In this document: positions 1 through 11,800 of the stretch, piece by piece
Position numbering within the stretch: position 1 is the first letter of the stretch
Layout: each line of letters opens with the position of its first letter
DNA from: Monosiga brevicollis MX1
Lineage: Eukaryota > Opisthokonta > Choanoflagellata > Craspedida > Salpingoecidae
Assembly (NCBI RefSeq): GCF_000002865.3
Contig: NW_001865091.1
Span: 32,041-94,973 of the forward strand
DNA length: 62,933 nt
Direction: 5' to 3'
The notes under the pieces: model-generated
What the model was told of the DNA's origin: nothing
Database searches by the model: none
Seen by the model: the letters and a program-made list of their open reading frames with translations, nothing else
Position numbers and translations under genes: made by a program

Positions 1-372
1 CTACGAGCTGAGCGTTTGATCGTCATAGTCGAGGTTGTCAAACGTGCAGCTCGGGGTCAGGGATGCCAGGTAGGCGTCGGCGTCAGCCTGAGCTTGGGCG
101 AGCTGGTGGGGCTGGATTTGCAGGGACGCAACCAACTGCTGATAGAGCCTGTAAAAATCGTGGCAGTGCGGGGGAACGGCGGCTGCTCGTTGTGGCTGCG
201 TCAAGTCGGGAAAGCATTCACCTGATGGCAGTTGCATCTGGCTGGCGCCATGTGGCACGATCGAGTCCTCCTGGCCAGGGTCTGGTGTTTGTGCGACTCG
301 TGGTTTGGCAGCAATCGTAGTTGTTGCCATGACCGCTGCCACAACAAGCAGCATGCACCGGCCCAAGGCCAT
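1..372 (-). CDS. Small predicted secreted protein, unknown function
   Basis: A 123-residue open frame runs from an ATG at 372 to a TAG at 3-1. I chose this start because it places a hydrophobic signal-peptide-like segment (MALGRCMLLVVAAVMATTTI) at the N-terminus; the frame stays open 35 codons further upstream. The mature part is Gln/Ala/Pro-rich with three cysteines after the signal region (in GECF, PHCH and PSCTF). I recognise no family. The stop falls on the first three bases of the window, so nothing downstream can be checked; a spliced continuation is possible, but no good donor is visible before the stop. Secretion is inferred from the leader only. Confidence 0.5.
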   Translation of the reverse strand: MALGRCMLLVVAAVMATTTIAAKPRVAQTPDPGQEDSIVPHGASQMQLPSGECFPDLTQPQRAAAVPPHCHDFYRLYQQLVASLQIQPHQLAQAQADADAYLASLTPSCTFDNLDYDDQTLSS

Positions 373-540
373 GATGCGCGCGCTCGCTCGCCCCGCCCAT
401 GCACCACAAACTACTGAACAAGCAGAGACGGAAAAGAAGCGCTCCGTGGTCGTGGTCGTGGCGGGTTTCGGCTCCACATGAAAAAATGTCGCATTTTGAA
501 ACTTGTCTCATCAAGGAGAAAGGAGAGCGGGGCGAGTGAA

Positions 541-745
541 GTGTGGGAGAAGGAGAGAGAGATGTGTGGGAGAAAGAGGGGTTTAGGTTTTTAGGTTTTG
601 AGAGATTGAGAGAGATTTAGAGAGAGAGAGAGATTTAGAGAGAGAGAGAGAGAGCGAGAGTGAGATTCAGAGAGAGAGAGATTGAGAGAGATTTAGAGAG
701 AGAGGAGGGAGAGAGAGCTTTAGTTTGGTCGGTTTGAGAAAGAGA
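541..745. repeat. GA-rich microsatellite with interspersed TTT
   Basis: Imperfect (GA)n runs are broken by 'ttta' units. The same unit style recurs at 1303-1481, on the other side of the retroelement-like fragment. The rest of 373-863 (A-rich sequence at 746-860) holds no convincing gene. Confidence 0.9.
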
Positions 746-863
746 GAAAGACACAAAGGAAAAGTACAACTACCACATGTAACAACAACAGGGAAACAAA
801 AGGAACAAACACCACTGAAAAACAACAACCAACGACAACACTAAATACCAAGGGAGTCCACCC

Positions 864-1286
864 CTAAGAGTGACTCATGGTTCTCATAAATAACGAAAGG
901 ACTCTACACCCAAAGACCCAAAGCCCCTGCCCAAAGTGGCGCACCAACATGTCCTTGTTGGCAATGTGCAGGGTCGCCGTGAGCCGCTCCTTCCAGCGTG
1001 TAGCGAAGTTCTCCTCCAGCCCAGGCTGGTAGACTCCGCTATTCTCCGCCACCACGGCAAGTCGTCGCAGCAGACTAAGAAAATCAGAGCCAAGTCCTCC
1101 GGTCGTGGTCATCGCCAAGGCGACAACGTGAGTTTTGTCATTGTTGAAACCTTTGTACTTGGACATCTTCTGCTTCTCAGCCTCCTTCATCGCCTTGCCA
1201 ACCGTCCACTCTCCGGTACCCGCCGCAGGTTGTGCAGAGACCACGGTCACGTCCAGCCCCAGGAAACTCTTCTGTGCGCCGTACAT
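864..1286 (-). pseudogene. Retroelement-like fragment (tail of a reverse-transcriptase polyprotein)
   Basis: An isolated 140-residue frame (ATG at 1286, TAG at 866-864). Its order of motifs is LDVTVVSAQP, then a Lys/Glu-rich helix (KAMKEAEKQKMSKYKGF), then VVALAMTTTGGLGSDFLSLLRRLA. From memory this resembles the C-terminal tail that follows reverse transcriptase in some non-LTR-type polyproteins, which typically reads D-[IV]-T-V-x-S, a KxxKY region, and P-x-x-x-x-x-x-G-x-x-G. No reverse-transcriptase catalytic motif is present, so this would be a 5'-truncated remnant. It sits between two similar GA arrays. A small host gene is the alternative. Confidence 0.45.
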
Positions 1287-1302
1287 GCCGGTGCCAAAAA
1301 GC

Positions 1303-1481
1303 TTTAGAGAGAGAGAGAGCGAGAGAGAGATTCAGAGAGAGAGGGGGAGAGAGATGTAGAGAGAGAGAGAGATGTAGAGAGAGAGAGAGATTTAGAGAGA
1401 GAGAGAGATTTAGAGAGAGATTTAGAGAGAGATTTAGCGAGAGAGCGAGAGAGCGAGAGCGAGAGAGATTTAGAGAATGAG
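1303..1481. repeat. GA-rich microsatellite
   Basis: (GA)n runs with 'ttt' interruptions ('gatttagagaga' units), matching in style the array at 541-745. It lies immediately next to the ATG end of the retroelement-like fragment. Confidence 0.9.
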
Positions 1482-2854
1482 AGAGACACACGCACAAATA
1501 CGCACACACACAGAGCACGAAAAAAAAGCACATAATTTTGAAACGAGCACAAATGCCGGAATGCACAAACGAGAGAAAAACACCACGCGCACAGGCTCGA
1601 GGTGCATGTATGCACGTGTTTCTTGCGCGGATGGAGCAATCATTGGTGAGTTGCCAATGAATTGCTTCTTTCTCGTGGTGAGCATGTGTTTTTAGCAGGT
1701 AAGACGTGACTGGTCAGAGGAGGCGACGAAGCAGGGGCCAAACTCGAGCCTGGGTGAGATTGAGGTCAAAGAGAGAAACAAGCGTTTGTCATCTGGCGGC
1801 ACATACTTATGCCACGGTGCGATCGCAGTGCTGAAGTCGGGGCCGCATCGCCTCGGCAAGAGGACCCAGCTGCATCAACTTGGGGAAAGGGGAGATACAC
1901 ACAGACACACAGATACACACAGACACACAATGGTTCTGGACAAGGCACACAGATGGCCTTCTCTTCTCACATCGATGCAAAGCTTGCGGGACTTGTCCCC
2001 ACTTTTCCAATCATCAATGACGATGCGATTTGTTTCCTCCCCTTTGCCTTGTTGCCAAGTTCTACTTCCTCCCAAAGCGGCAAAGAAAGGTTGTCACTGG
2101 TAGAAATGTGATTGTAATTCGTTGGTTGATCACACAAGGTTCGCGCTCATCAATTTGGGCAAACAATCTGATTGCTTCGGCAACACCACGCGAGGCCTGC
2201 TTCTGTTGAGGAAAGTCGTAGAATTCAGTCACAAACACACTCTCTGCGCCACGTAGGACGCGGAGACATAAACAACAAGAAAAATATATTCATGAACACT
2301 TCTGGGACAAGGGCACATCCCGCTCGTGCAGACAACAGATCCGTCTCCACAGACCAGAGTGGTCGGGGTCTGGCGCACTTGGCAAAGATGACTTTGCATG
2401 AGCTCACTTCAACAGAGGGGGGGGACACAGCTAACAAACAACCAAACTAACAACACAAGCACATTCGGTCAACGGCACTAAAACACGGTCAACACAGTGA
2501 CATGATCTGTCAAATTGGATAAAACAAGGATAGGTACACCAAAAAGAAAAAGGCATCACATGCATCATGCTCGCGCGCGCGCACGCACCAAAAAACAAAA
2601 AACAAAAACAAAAAAGATACAGCAACAACAAGAAAGGAAGGTTTGCGAGCAAAGATACAGCGAGGACCAGGGCTGGACACGAGTTGACATGCACAACCCC
2701 AATCTTCCACGGAGCGACGGCACAAGAGCTTCAATATAGAACACATGACAGAAGACAACGGCGCACAAGTTCCATTCCGACCAGTTAAAACCGGATTGAG
2801 CGGAACTCAAACACCAATATCCAGATGTGTGTCGTAAGTCTCGACGCGAGCCCG
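1482..2854. other. Intergenic stretch, downstream of the receptor phosphatase
   Basis: Contains CA-type repeats near 1890-1930, a short alternating GC run at 2572-2584 and A-rich sequence at 2585-2640. The short open frames here lack splice support, codon character or recognisable motifs. Part of the right end (before 2855) is probably 3' UTR of the phosphatase gene. Confidence 0.6.
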
Positions 2855-5800
2855 CTAGGCCTCAAAACCGTAGGCTGACTCATCTTCATCGTTCAAATTG
2901 ACGTTGCGAGACTTGGCCGGCCTACAAGAACAGTAAAGCATCAGGCATAGCGGAGAGCATGAGAAGGCAACACCACACACTGCAAAGGCAAAAAAGAAGA
3001 ACAAAGAAGAACAACGCAAGTACAAAGCAAGTTCAAAGCAAGAACAACGCAAGAATAAAGCAAGAACAAAGAAAGAGCAAAAAAGAACCAAGACAAGGGT
3101 GGGAGGTTCAACGAAGCGGCGGGGCTTACCGAGCTGGCGGTGGCCCACTGTCAAAGTTGACGACACGGGCTCCAAGGTCGGATGACATCATCTCCGAGTC
3201 TTCACCAAACGCAGGCTGACTAATGGGCGTCGCATACATGCTCTCCATGGCCGCCATCGGACCAGCGCCATTCTGCTTGTCCAAGTAATCCAAGATGACG
3301 CGGTACACAAAGGCATACTGCTCGGCGGTCTGGACCATACCAGGTCGTTGCGTGCGCAAATGCTTCGTCACTTGATACAGATCCACCTTGTTCTCCTGCT
3401 TCATGCGCTCGAGGCAAATAACAGCAGCACAGTATGCGCCCGTTCGGCCCACGCCAGCGCTGCAGTGCACCACCGTGGGCTTCAGCTGTTGCAAGATAGC
3501 GTGTTCGTTGATGGCCTCGCGGTTGCCGTAGATGCTCTCCTCTTGAGGCACTACAACCTTGCTTCGCGCGTAGTCCTCAACGCGCATCACCAAGTCAACC
3601 AAGTCACGGCCAGAGCCCATTTCGCCCGAGGAAGGCCAGTTTGGAAACTGCCAGTGCTTGACCTCACGTGCTTGATCCGAGACGGGGTTGAGCAGAGTCA
3701 AGGTGCGCTCCACACCAAAGCTCTTGTGCTCCTCCTCAGAGATGGACACCTGCAAATCTCCAACATTGAGGGGGTCACTGCCCAGGGAGGGCCAGTACTG
3801 TTCTGACTTTTGCCGGCCACTCTCCTCAAGGTGAGTCAGCATGACAATGCTGTGAACCTCCTGCTCCCATACCATGCGCCAGAAGTCTGCCAGCGTGCTC
3901 TGCATGGGGCCCTGTGTGGCAATAAACTGCTTGCGTTGACGGAAGCCGTCAATGTAGCTGGCGTTGATGTAATCCGAGCCGACAACACCCGGCAGGGCCG
4001 ATAGCTTGACGCGCGAAGCATCGTAAGGCATGATGTTCTGAAAGCGGTTCTTGCTTTTGTTTGCCATCTGCTGAGCAGCGTCAGTACGCGTGTTAGAGGA
4101 GGGCGGGCCCTGACTGAGGCCACGGAACTCCTGGTCCAGCTGAGTGCCGCCGGAGGAGACGGGCTTGCGCAGCTCATCAAAATGTTTGCGCAGCGTTTCG
4201 GGACTCATCTCCGTTACAATGTTGGAAAGACCATCTGCCAATGCCCGGTAGATAAAAATGTACTGTCCTTCAGTCTGAACCATGGTGGTGCGCTGGCGAC
4301 GCATCTCGTTGAGACTGCCCATGACATCAACCTTGTTCTCGCTGGCGGCCTTGTCCAAATTGTAATCGATGGCAATGAGCGTACCAGTGCGGCCCACACC
4401 GGCAGAGCAGTGAACCACCATGGGCCCCGCAGCGGCCTGGTTACGCGTCTCCTTGGCCCGGCGGATAGTCGTCAAGATGCCAGCAGTGGAATCTGGGACA
4501 CCGTGATCAGGCCAGGAGATGTAGTGAAATTGGGTAACAACCCGCGACTGCTGGCTCACCTGCACAGTCAGATGGCGAATGACCATGTCTGGGAATTCCT
4601 CCTGCTTGGTCATGAATACGCTCATGTTGGTCGTCAGCGGGAGTTGACCACCCACTTCCTCAGGCCAGTAGCGGTGACATTTGGTGCGGCCCTTCTCCTC
4701 GAGGTTGGTGACCATGACGATAACCGAGACGCGCTGCTCCCAGATCATGCGCCAAAAGTCCATGAGTGTGTGTGGCAGTGGTCCCTGCGCAGCAATGTAC
4801 GACTTGGGCTGGTTATAGCCATCAATGTAGTTGGCATTGATGTAGTCGGAATACGGATCGTTGGGAAGCTTGTGCAACGGCACACGCGAGTGATCGTAAG
4901 CCAAAATGTTGGCAAAGCGGTTCTTTTGCCGGTTGCGGTCCATGATGGCGTAATTGCGACCAAACTCAGAGCCCGACTCAATGCACTCGTATTCCTCGGA
5001 GAACGCAAAGTCCGAGTTGGCGGCCATCTGCTGAATCACCGTGTTGAGGTCCGACACCGAGATCTCATGACGCTCAACAGGGGGCATGTGCGGCACGCCG
5101 CTGGCAGCGCCACCAGCGACACTGCTAGCGCCCCGGGGTGGCGCAATAACTGCCGCAGAAGCCCCGCCCTTGGGAGGCAAGCTGGGCTGTAGGGACGAGG
5201 ACGTCGAGGTCGGGCGGACCGGCACGAGACCCATCGACGGGCCGGAGCGTGGCGCCGGCACTGGCGAGTGAAAGTTGTTTACATCCACAGCGGTAGAGTT
5301 GGTCATCGTCGAAGCTGTGTCGTTGCGCCAGAAATCTTCATCAGGCGCAGCGGCTTTGTTCTGGCGACGCCGCCACATGACAAAGACAAGAACGGCCACA
5401 ATGAGAACGATGATGACAATGACAACTCCAACGATGATGCCAGTATTGTCAGCGGGGGCAGCCGCCGTCGAGGCCAAGGCCGTGGTCGGGTTGAGGCTGG
5501 CGGCCTGGCACAGTTCATCGTTGCCATTTTGCGTGCAGGTGAGGAGACGGAAGGTGTAGGTGGCACCTGCTTTGAGAGGACCATTGACATAACCATCACC
5601 GTCAGCGTCGACCTTCTCTCGCTCGGCACCAATGACAAAAGAGCTTCGAGACAGATCCCCCAATCCCTCCGACTCGGTAAAGGTCTGGCTGTACGCAATG
5701 TAAGCCATCGGGCTGCTGGCAGCCTGGGCTTCGGACCACGTCCCGAAATCACAGCTGCTAGAGGCGCAGTCCAACGAGGCGACGGCATGGGTGCTACTGC

Positions 5801-8800
5801 CTTGTGGCTCGACCACGAGCGAGAGCCGACGGATGGGACCCGAGTACGTGGAGGGTGCGACCCAGCTGACAGCAAAGGCTGATTGTGAACTATATCCATC
5901 AGGCAGAACGGCACTCGTGACCGCGGGCGGTGCTTCAGGCCGCGCTGAAAGCGTGCGGCGCTCTGCCACGCGCCCTGGACCACGCAAGATCACACCGGTG
6001 CCCTGCGTGTTCACCGTAACGAGTGACATGTTCATGGTATACAGTGTGTAAGGCCGCAAGTCAGTAAAGGTCCGGCTGTAGTCATCGTTTTGACCCCGCT
6101 CATGACCACTGCGGTCGTTCGAAAAAGGCGAGTCTTGATCCAGCGTGGTCGAGTACTCAAGCTGCGTCAAGGCACCGTTTGAATTGTAGTATTGGCGCTC
6201 CGTGCGTTCGACAACTAGAGCCAGGTAATCGATTGGCCCATTACGCTCATGCTTAAGAGGCAACACGTAATTCAGCGTCATCTGACTGCTAGTTACGCCT
6301 GTAAAGTCAAGCTGTGTCGGCGCCGCCTCGGGGGCGGCTGACTCGGTGCGTTGGTGGCCCAAGCGATAGAGGGGCGCGGCGCCGACCTCGTTGTTGGCCG
6401 TCACCTCGACGTCGTAGGTGACGTAGGGGTCCAACTGTGTATACACCGAGTCGTAGTCATCGCTGCCCAGTTCATCGGTCGCGGTGATGGGCGTGGTCAC
6501 GATCTTCTTGTTTGGGGTGTCGTACTGCGAGTCGGAGCTAGCGGAGATGACCACCGTATAGTTGGTCATGATTCCGTTGCGAAGAAAGATGTCCAAAGAC
6601 TGGAAGCGCAACCGGAAGGTGCGCGCCGTGACATCGAAAAACTCAAGCTCGTCGACGATACCGGTCGGAACGGTTGGAGCCAAGAGTTGGCTTCGGCTAT
6701 CGTACATGGTGCCAAAGCCCACTGACGTGGCCGCCTCAACCTTGACTGCGTACAGAAAAGCCGGTTGCAAGTGAGGAAATTCAACAGCAAAATCGCGCTC
6801 CGGGGTGAAGGGGGCTGTAACGGCAATATTGGATACAGTGGTCTCGATGGTATGGTCGCCAGGGGCTACTGCTGGCGAGGATTGGCGCTCGAGCGTGACT
6901 CGAAACGACTCAATGATGCCATTACGTCGAGTGGCGATGGGGAGCGACCACGAGACATTGATGCGGGCATCGCCGTCGCCATCGCCTGTCAATTCAGTGA
7001 TTGCTAAATTGCGCACTGCGGCATCAGGAGTATAGGGATCCGTTTGAAAGACGACAGCAAATTCGGGGCCGTTCAAACCATTGCCGTTGGAGGCGCGGAC
7101 CGTGATTCGATACTCCATGTAAGGCTGCAATGAGGACAGGCGAACTCTGGTGACAGCACCGTCAATGGTGCCAGTTGCGGCCAACTCATCGGGTGCGGTC
7201 CGCAACCCGCCGTCCTGGATGCGGTACGCAAAGTCGCTGTTTGCGCTGTTCGCCTGATAAGTAATGAGGTACCTGAGCTCGGGACCATTCTGATCTTCTG
7301 ATCGCGGTGGTGTGATCGAAAACATCAAGGACTGATCGCTGGAATCGCTGAGGTCTACCGCACGCACCGCCGTGGCAGGGGCCGCGCGTGCCGTGGTCCA
7401 GTCATAAAAGGCAGTGCTGATACCAGCCCCCACTGCCGTGCGAGGTCGAATTGACACATTGTACTTGACGTACTCCTCTAGCGAGTCAAGGCGCAGCGTG
7501 AAGAGATTGCTAGCAGCGCCGGAGTTGTTGACACTGAACTGACAAAGACCACCGCAGGCATCTGTGGCGTCCGTGTCCACGCGGCGTGGGTCATAGTCGC
7601 TGGCGCGCGACAAGGTAACCAAAAAGCCTACAATCATGCCCGAGCGGTCGGCTTCAACAGGCAAGGACCATCGAATGACGCTAAATGTTGCGCCATCGCC
7701 ACCAGACGCCAGATTGATGGCAGTTACGGGGCCCTGAGGAACATCCTCTGAAGTGCGGTAGATAAGATCATCACTGGCTGGAGAGAGCAGGCTGGCATCA
7801 GAGGCGGGATGGGCATAAAGGCGAACGACGTAATCGAGGCCCGGGTGAAGGCCAGTGAGCGTTGTTTGGGTGCCTACGAGGTTTGTTTGCACCATGGGGG
7901 CCGAAAAGTCGTCACTGATTCCCAAGCTGGCAGCGGTGACCGACGTGGAGTCCGCGTACGTGGTCGTGCTCTTGGCCACGTACTCCAGGCGGTAGCGCAG
8001 ATTGTTCGTGTTGTGAGCCGCTGCAGGGGGCGCCGCCCAGCTCACAGTCAGACTATTGAAAGTGGCTGAGGCTGTCTGATCCAGCACGGGAGCGGCATCG
8101 GGGGCAGCCTCGAGCGTCTCAACATTTCCCAAGTAAGTGGGCGGACCACGCAGGGCAGCCATGCCCGTGTTCTCCGCATACACGGTCAGGTTGTAGATGA
8201 TGTGCTTCTCAAGGCCGGAGAGAACGAAGGGTGATGCACCCATGCGCTCGCGACCGGTGTCCGGAAAGGATGCGTTGGCGCGCACTTGCCCAGGCACACG
8301 GGCAAACTCAACGTAATACTCGGGGGTACCCATGCGATCAACCGGGTTCAACTCACTCCAAACTACATTGATGCTGGTCGAGGAGATGGCTGTGGCCGTG
8401 GCCACCACAGGGGCCACCGGATTGTCCTGCTGGGTTGTATAGCGAGCCGTATCGGAGGCCAGGCCATCGCGCGAGCCCGAGCGTGTGCTGTTGACACGCA
8501 ACAAAACACGGAAGGCGTAATCCGTGGCCGGCACTAAATCGTCGACTTCAACGACACCGGCGGTAACCTCGGCGACCGTCACCTGGCGCTCTTGCGCTGG
8601 CACTTGTCCAAACTCGTTGCAGCCCGCCACCTGCTTGTCAGTTGGCACGTGGGGTGCAGAGCAGTCAAAGATCCACTGCAGCGTGTAATGCAGGATTGGC
8701 AGGGGCTCCGTTTGCGGTGCCGTGATGGTGACGGCAGCCGTGTAGCCCACGTCCACCTGGGCACTAGTCACGGCCAAGCTAGGCGCACGCATGGCACGGC

Positions 8801-11800
8801 ACTGCATCGTCGTCTGCTCCAGCGTCTCATCCATGATAGCGCGAAACCCGTCGATGAGGGAGATGCCATCGTAGCTGAAGATTTGAACGTCACTGCTGTT
8901 GAACACCGCGTCATAGAGCTGAGTCGAACCATCCAATTCACCCGTGTGCAGATATCCAGCCGAGTTGTCGGCAGCAATTTGAAGCACGGCCAGACCAACA
9001 GGCGAAGAGGCATCTTGGGCAAGGGTGGAGTTCACCTGAAGAGCAAAATTGGTGTCAGCTGGGAGCTCGACCAGTTTGAGGACCCCGTCATTGGACGAGT
9101 ATCGGCTCTGCGTCGTAAAAGTCTTTGCAAAGGCTGTGTTGTCCGCAAGGTTGACAAACACTAGGAACATCTGTGTGGTATCACCGGCGGATTCCCCGGA
9201 CGCAAGGCCTGCATTGGTTGCAGCCACAGATACGCCCAGCTGGCAGTCTGACTCAGGATCCCGGACGGGTAGGACTTCGAAGAAGGGAATATGACGCAAT
9301 TGACCACCAATGACGTCCAGCATTACAAGCACGTCGTTCAGGGACACGCTCTGGCTCAGATCCACGTCCATGGCGGCATTCGATGCGGGTGCCTGGCCCA
9401 GGGAGCCAGTCAAGTATTGAAGCAGCAGGAGGGCATCACCAACAGTAAGGCGACCATCATCATTGAAGTCGAGGGAAGCATCAGCGTCACCAACTGCGGC
9501 TCGCCGACGCCGCCCACTGCCACCGCCAATGTGAATCGAAGTGCCAGAGGTACCCCAGTGATAGGATGTTGAGACGGACCATCGGCGATCACGCTCCCAA
9601 CCGGGGGCGGGAGTGGAAGTCGAAGCCTCAGCCTTCACGCCGGCGTCCCAAGAAAAATCGTTGCCGTGTGAACCCAGATGATACGTTGTGTGAACGGCCC
9701 AGCGGCGTCGGCGAGCTTGCTCAGCAAGAATGTCAAACTGAAAACTGGACCCCGGGGAGCGAACATCGCTCAGCAAGACCACACCAGTCGCACCCGTGAG
9801 CTCCACAAGTTCAACATCAAATCGCACCGTGGTTGACGCCGTGCTCGCGACGAGGAACGTGGCCGTACCAAAATCCACGTTTTGACCTGGTGCCAACGGT
9901 TGGGCAAAGAGGCAGGAAATGGTAATACGCTTATCGGTATCGCGATTGGCTCGAATCAAACCCAAAACACCGCGGGAGACGCGGACGTGCTGCAGCGTGA
10001 GGGCATCCCGTGGGTCAAGCGTGATGCGCAGCTGGATGGCACCCACGGCCACATCCGAGGTCAGGCGCAACGGCATCTCAAAGGTGCTTCCAGCTGTTTG
10101 GTTGGAAAAACGCGTGAGATCGACACCCGAAGCGTCCTTGTCCAGCTGCACTGTCACATTGATTTGCCTTTGCAGCTCCTCGTTGACCATAATCGTCAGC
10201 TGCACCGGTTCCGCAGACGAGGCCAGGACGTCCAATCGACCAAACTCATCAATGGCCAGGATATTTGCGTCGGATGAGGCAAACGTGATGCCGAGCGCAG
10301 TGGGAATGAACGTGCCCGTGAGGGTCTCGTGCAGCAGGTGCGCTGGAATCGTCGTGCCATCGCTCAGCTCAATGTCAAAAGACAACAGCAACTGACTGTC
10401 GGAGTCGTCAATGACCATTGAGCTACCACTGGTAGTGACGTTCATGGCTGCCAAGTTGTACACGGCAAAATTGTCAATATTTTGCACAGTACGACTGCTG
10501 CTGTCGGATCGCAGCAGTTCGGCAAAGTCATCACCAGTTTCAAGCCGCACGAGCAAATTCTTTGAGGAGCTGGCGAGATGAGCAGCCTGAATGAAGAGTG
10601 TCGTGTCATCGTAAACGCCAAACTCGATGGTGGCACCGTCGTACTCAAGAGTGTCGACAAGGCTGGTTGGCACGTAAATGTGATCGTCTCTGGTTCGGAT
10701 CTGCACAAAGGCCACTCCTGGAACGGCTGCGATGCGATCGGTGACAGTGCCGAGGTCGGGATAACTGAACGTGAGAATTTCAAAGACTGGCAGTATTAAT
10801 TCAATGTTAACCCGCAGCTCCAACTCCGAACCCTCGGACGTTTCAATGATAATGGAGGCCTTGTTGCTTGTCGGATCGTCCTCTACTTCAATGTATACGG
10901 CACCTTCGCCCTCGATGAGCGAAAAGTTGTTGAGATAAGTAGAGGCACCCAGCTCGACGTTACTGCTAGAGATGGGCACGCGCGAGCCGTCACTGTACAC
11001 GATTTCCAAATGAATCACGGCCGAGTATGGCTGATCAAGACGCTCGCCGTATTGTCGGCCATACAGGGAGGCGGGTGCATCCAAGGCCACCAGCTCCTTC
11101 GGCACTGGGCGGGAATAGTTGAGGTCAAAGGAGGCGCTGATTGTTTCAGGCGTGCAATCAGCCCGCTGTGCAAGTTCAAGACTGCGAGTTTCCTCCGTAT
11201 CTTCCGTCAGCACGATTTCATCCAAGCTCGTTGTGAACATATCATCAGACGGAGTAAGCGTCCAGCGGTCCGAGGTCATGGGGTCGAACAAACTGAGAAG
11301 AGCAAAAGGAAAGGCTCGCCCAGCAGTGAGTCCCACAACGAAGGAAGATTGACCCCGGGCAGTAGCTGCCTGCGCGCCCGAACCAGCCACCACGTGAGAG
11401 AACATTGCACCCTCAACACGACCCAAGTAGGCACGGGCGCCCAAGTAGATGGCCGCTGAGCTAGCATCCCGCACGGTGACTGTTGCGCCCGCCATCTCGA
11501 GATCCACACTGATGGAGACGGTCCCAGCCGAGACACCCACAAAGGCACGTTGTGTGGCCTCGTACGCCAGGTGGGGACCATAGCCCGAGAAAGCGGTGGG
11601 GGCAACCAGGCTCGTCACGTCCACTTCTGTGACGGCGTTGGTGCCATCGGTAATGTCCGCCCAGACTCGTGGCCGGGTCGTGGAGTAGATAGGCCGGCAC
11701 GCCTCCGTATCATCGGGATCGGCCGTCTCGCCAATCGGTGAAACCACAGACTGACTCATTTCAAGACGGGCATTGACAGCACGCCAAACAGTCAATGAAT

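Noticed and set aside
2922-3129. Stop codon at 3126-3128 as the phosphatase C-terminus
   Set aside because: The stop lies inside a GGTAAG donor; splicing to 2921 gives a phase-matched terminal exon.
4182-5192. 336-residue plus-strand open frame across the PTP domains
   Set aside because: Opposite strand of the well-supported phosphatase catalytic region.
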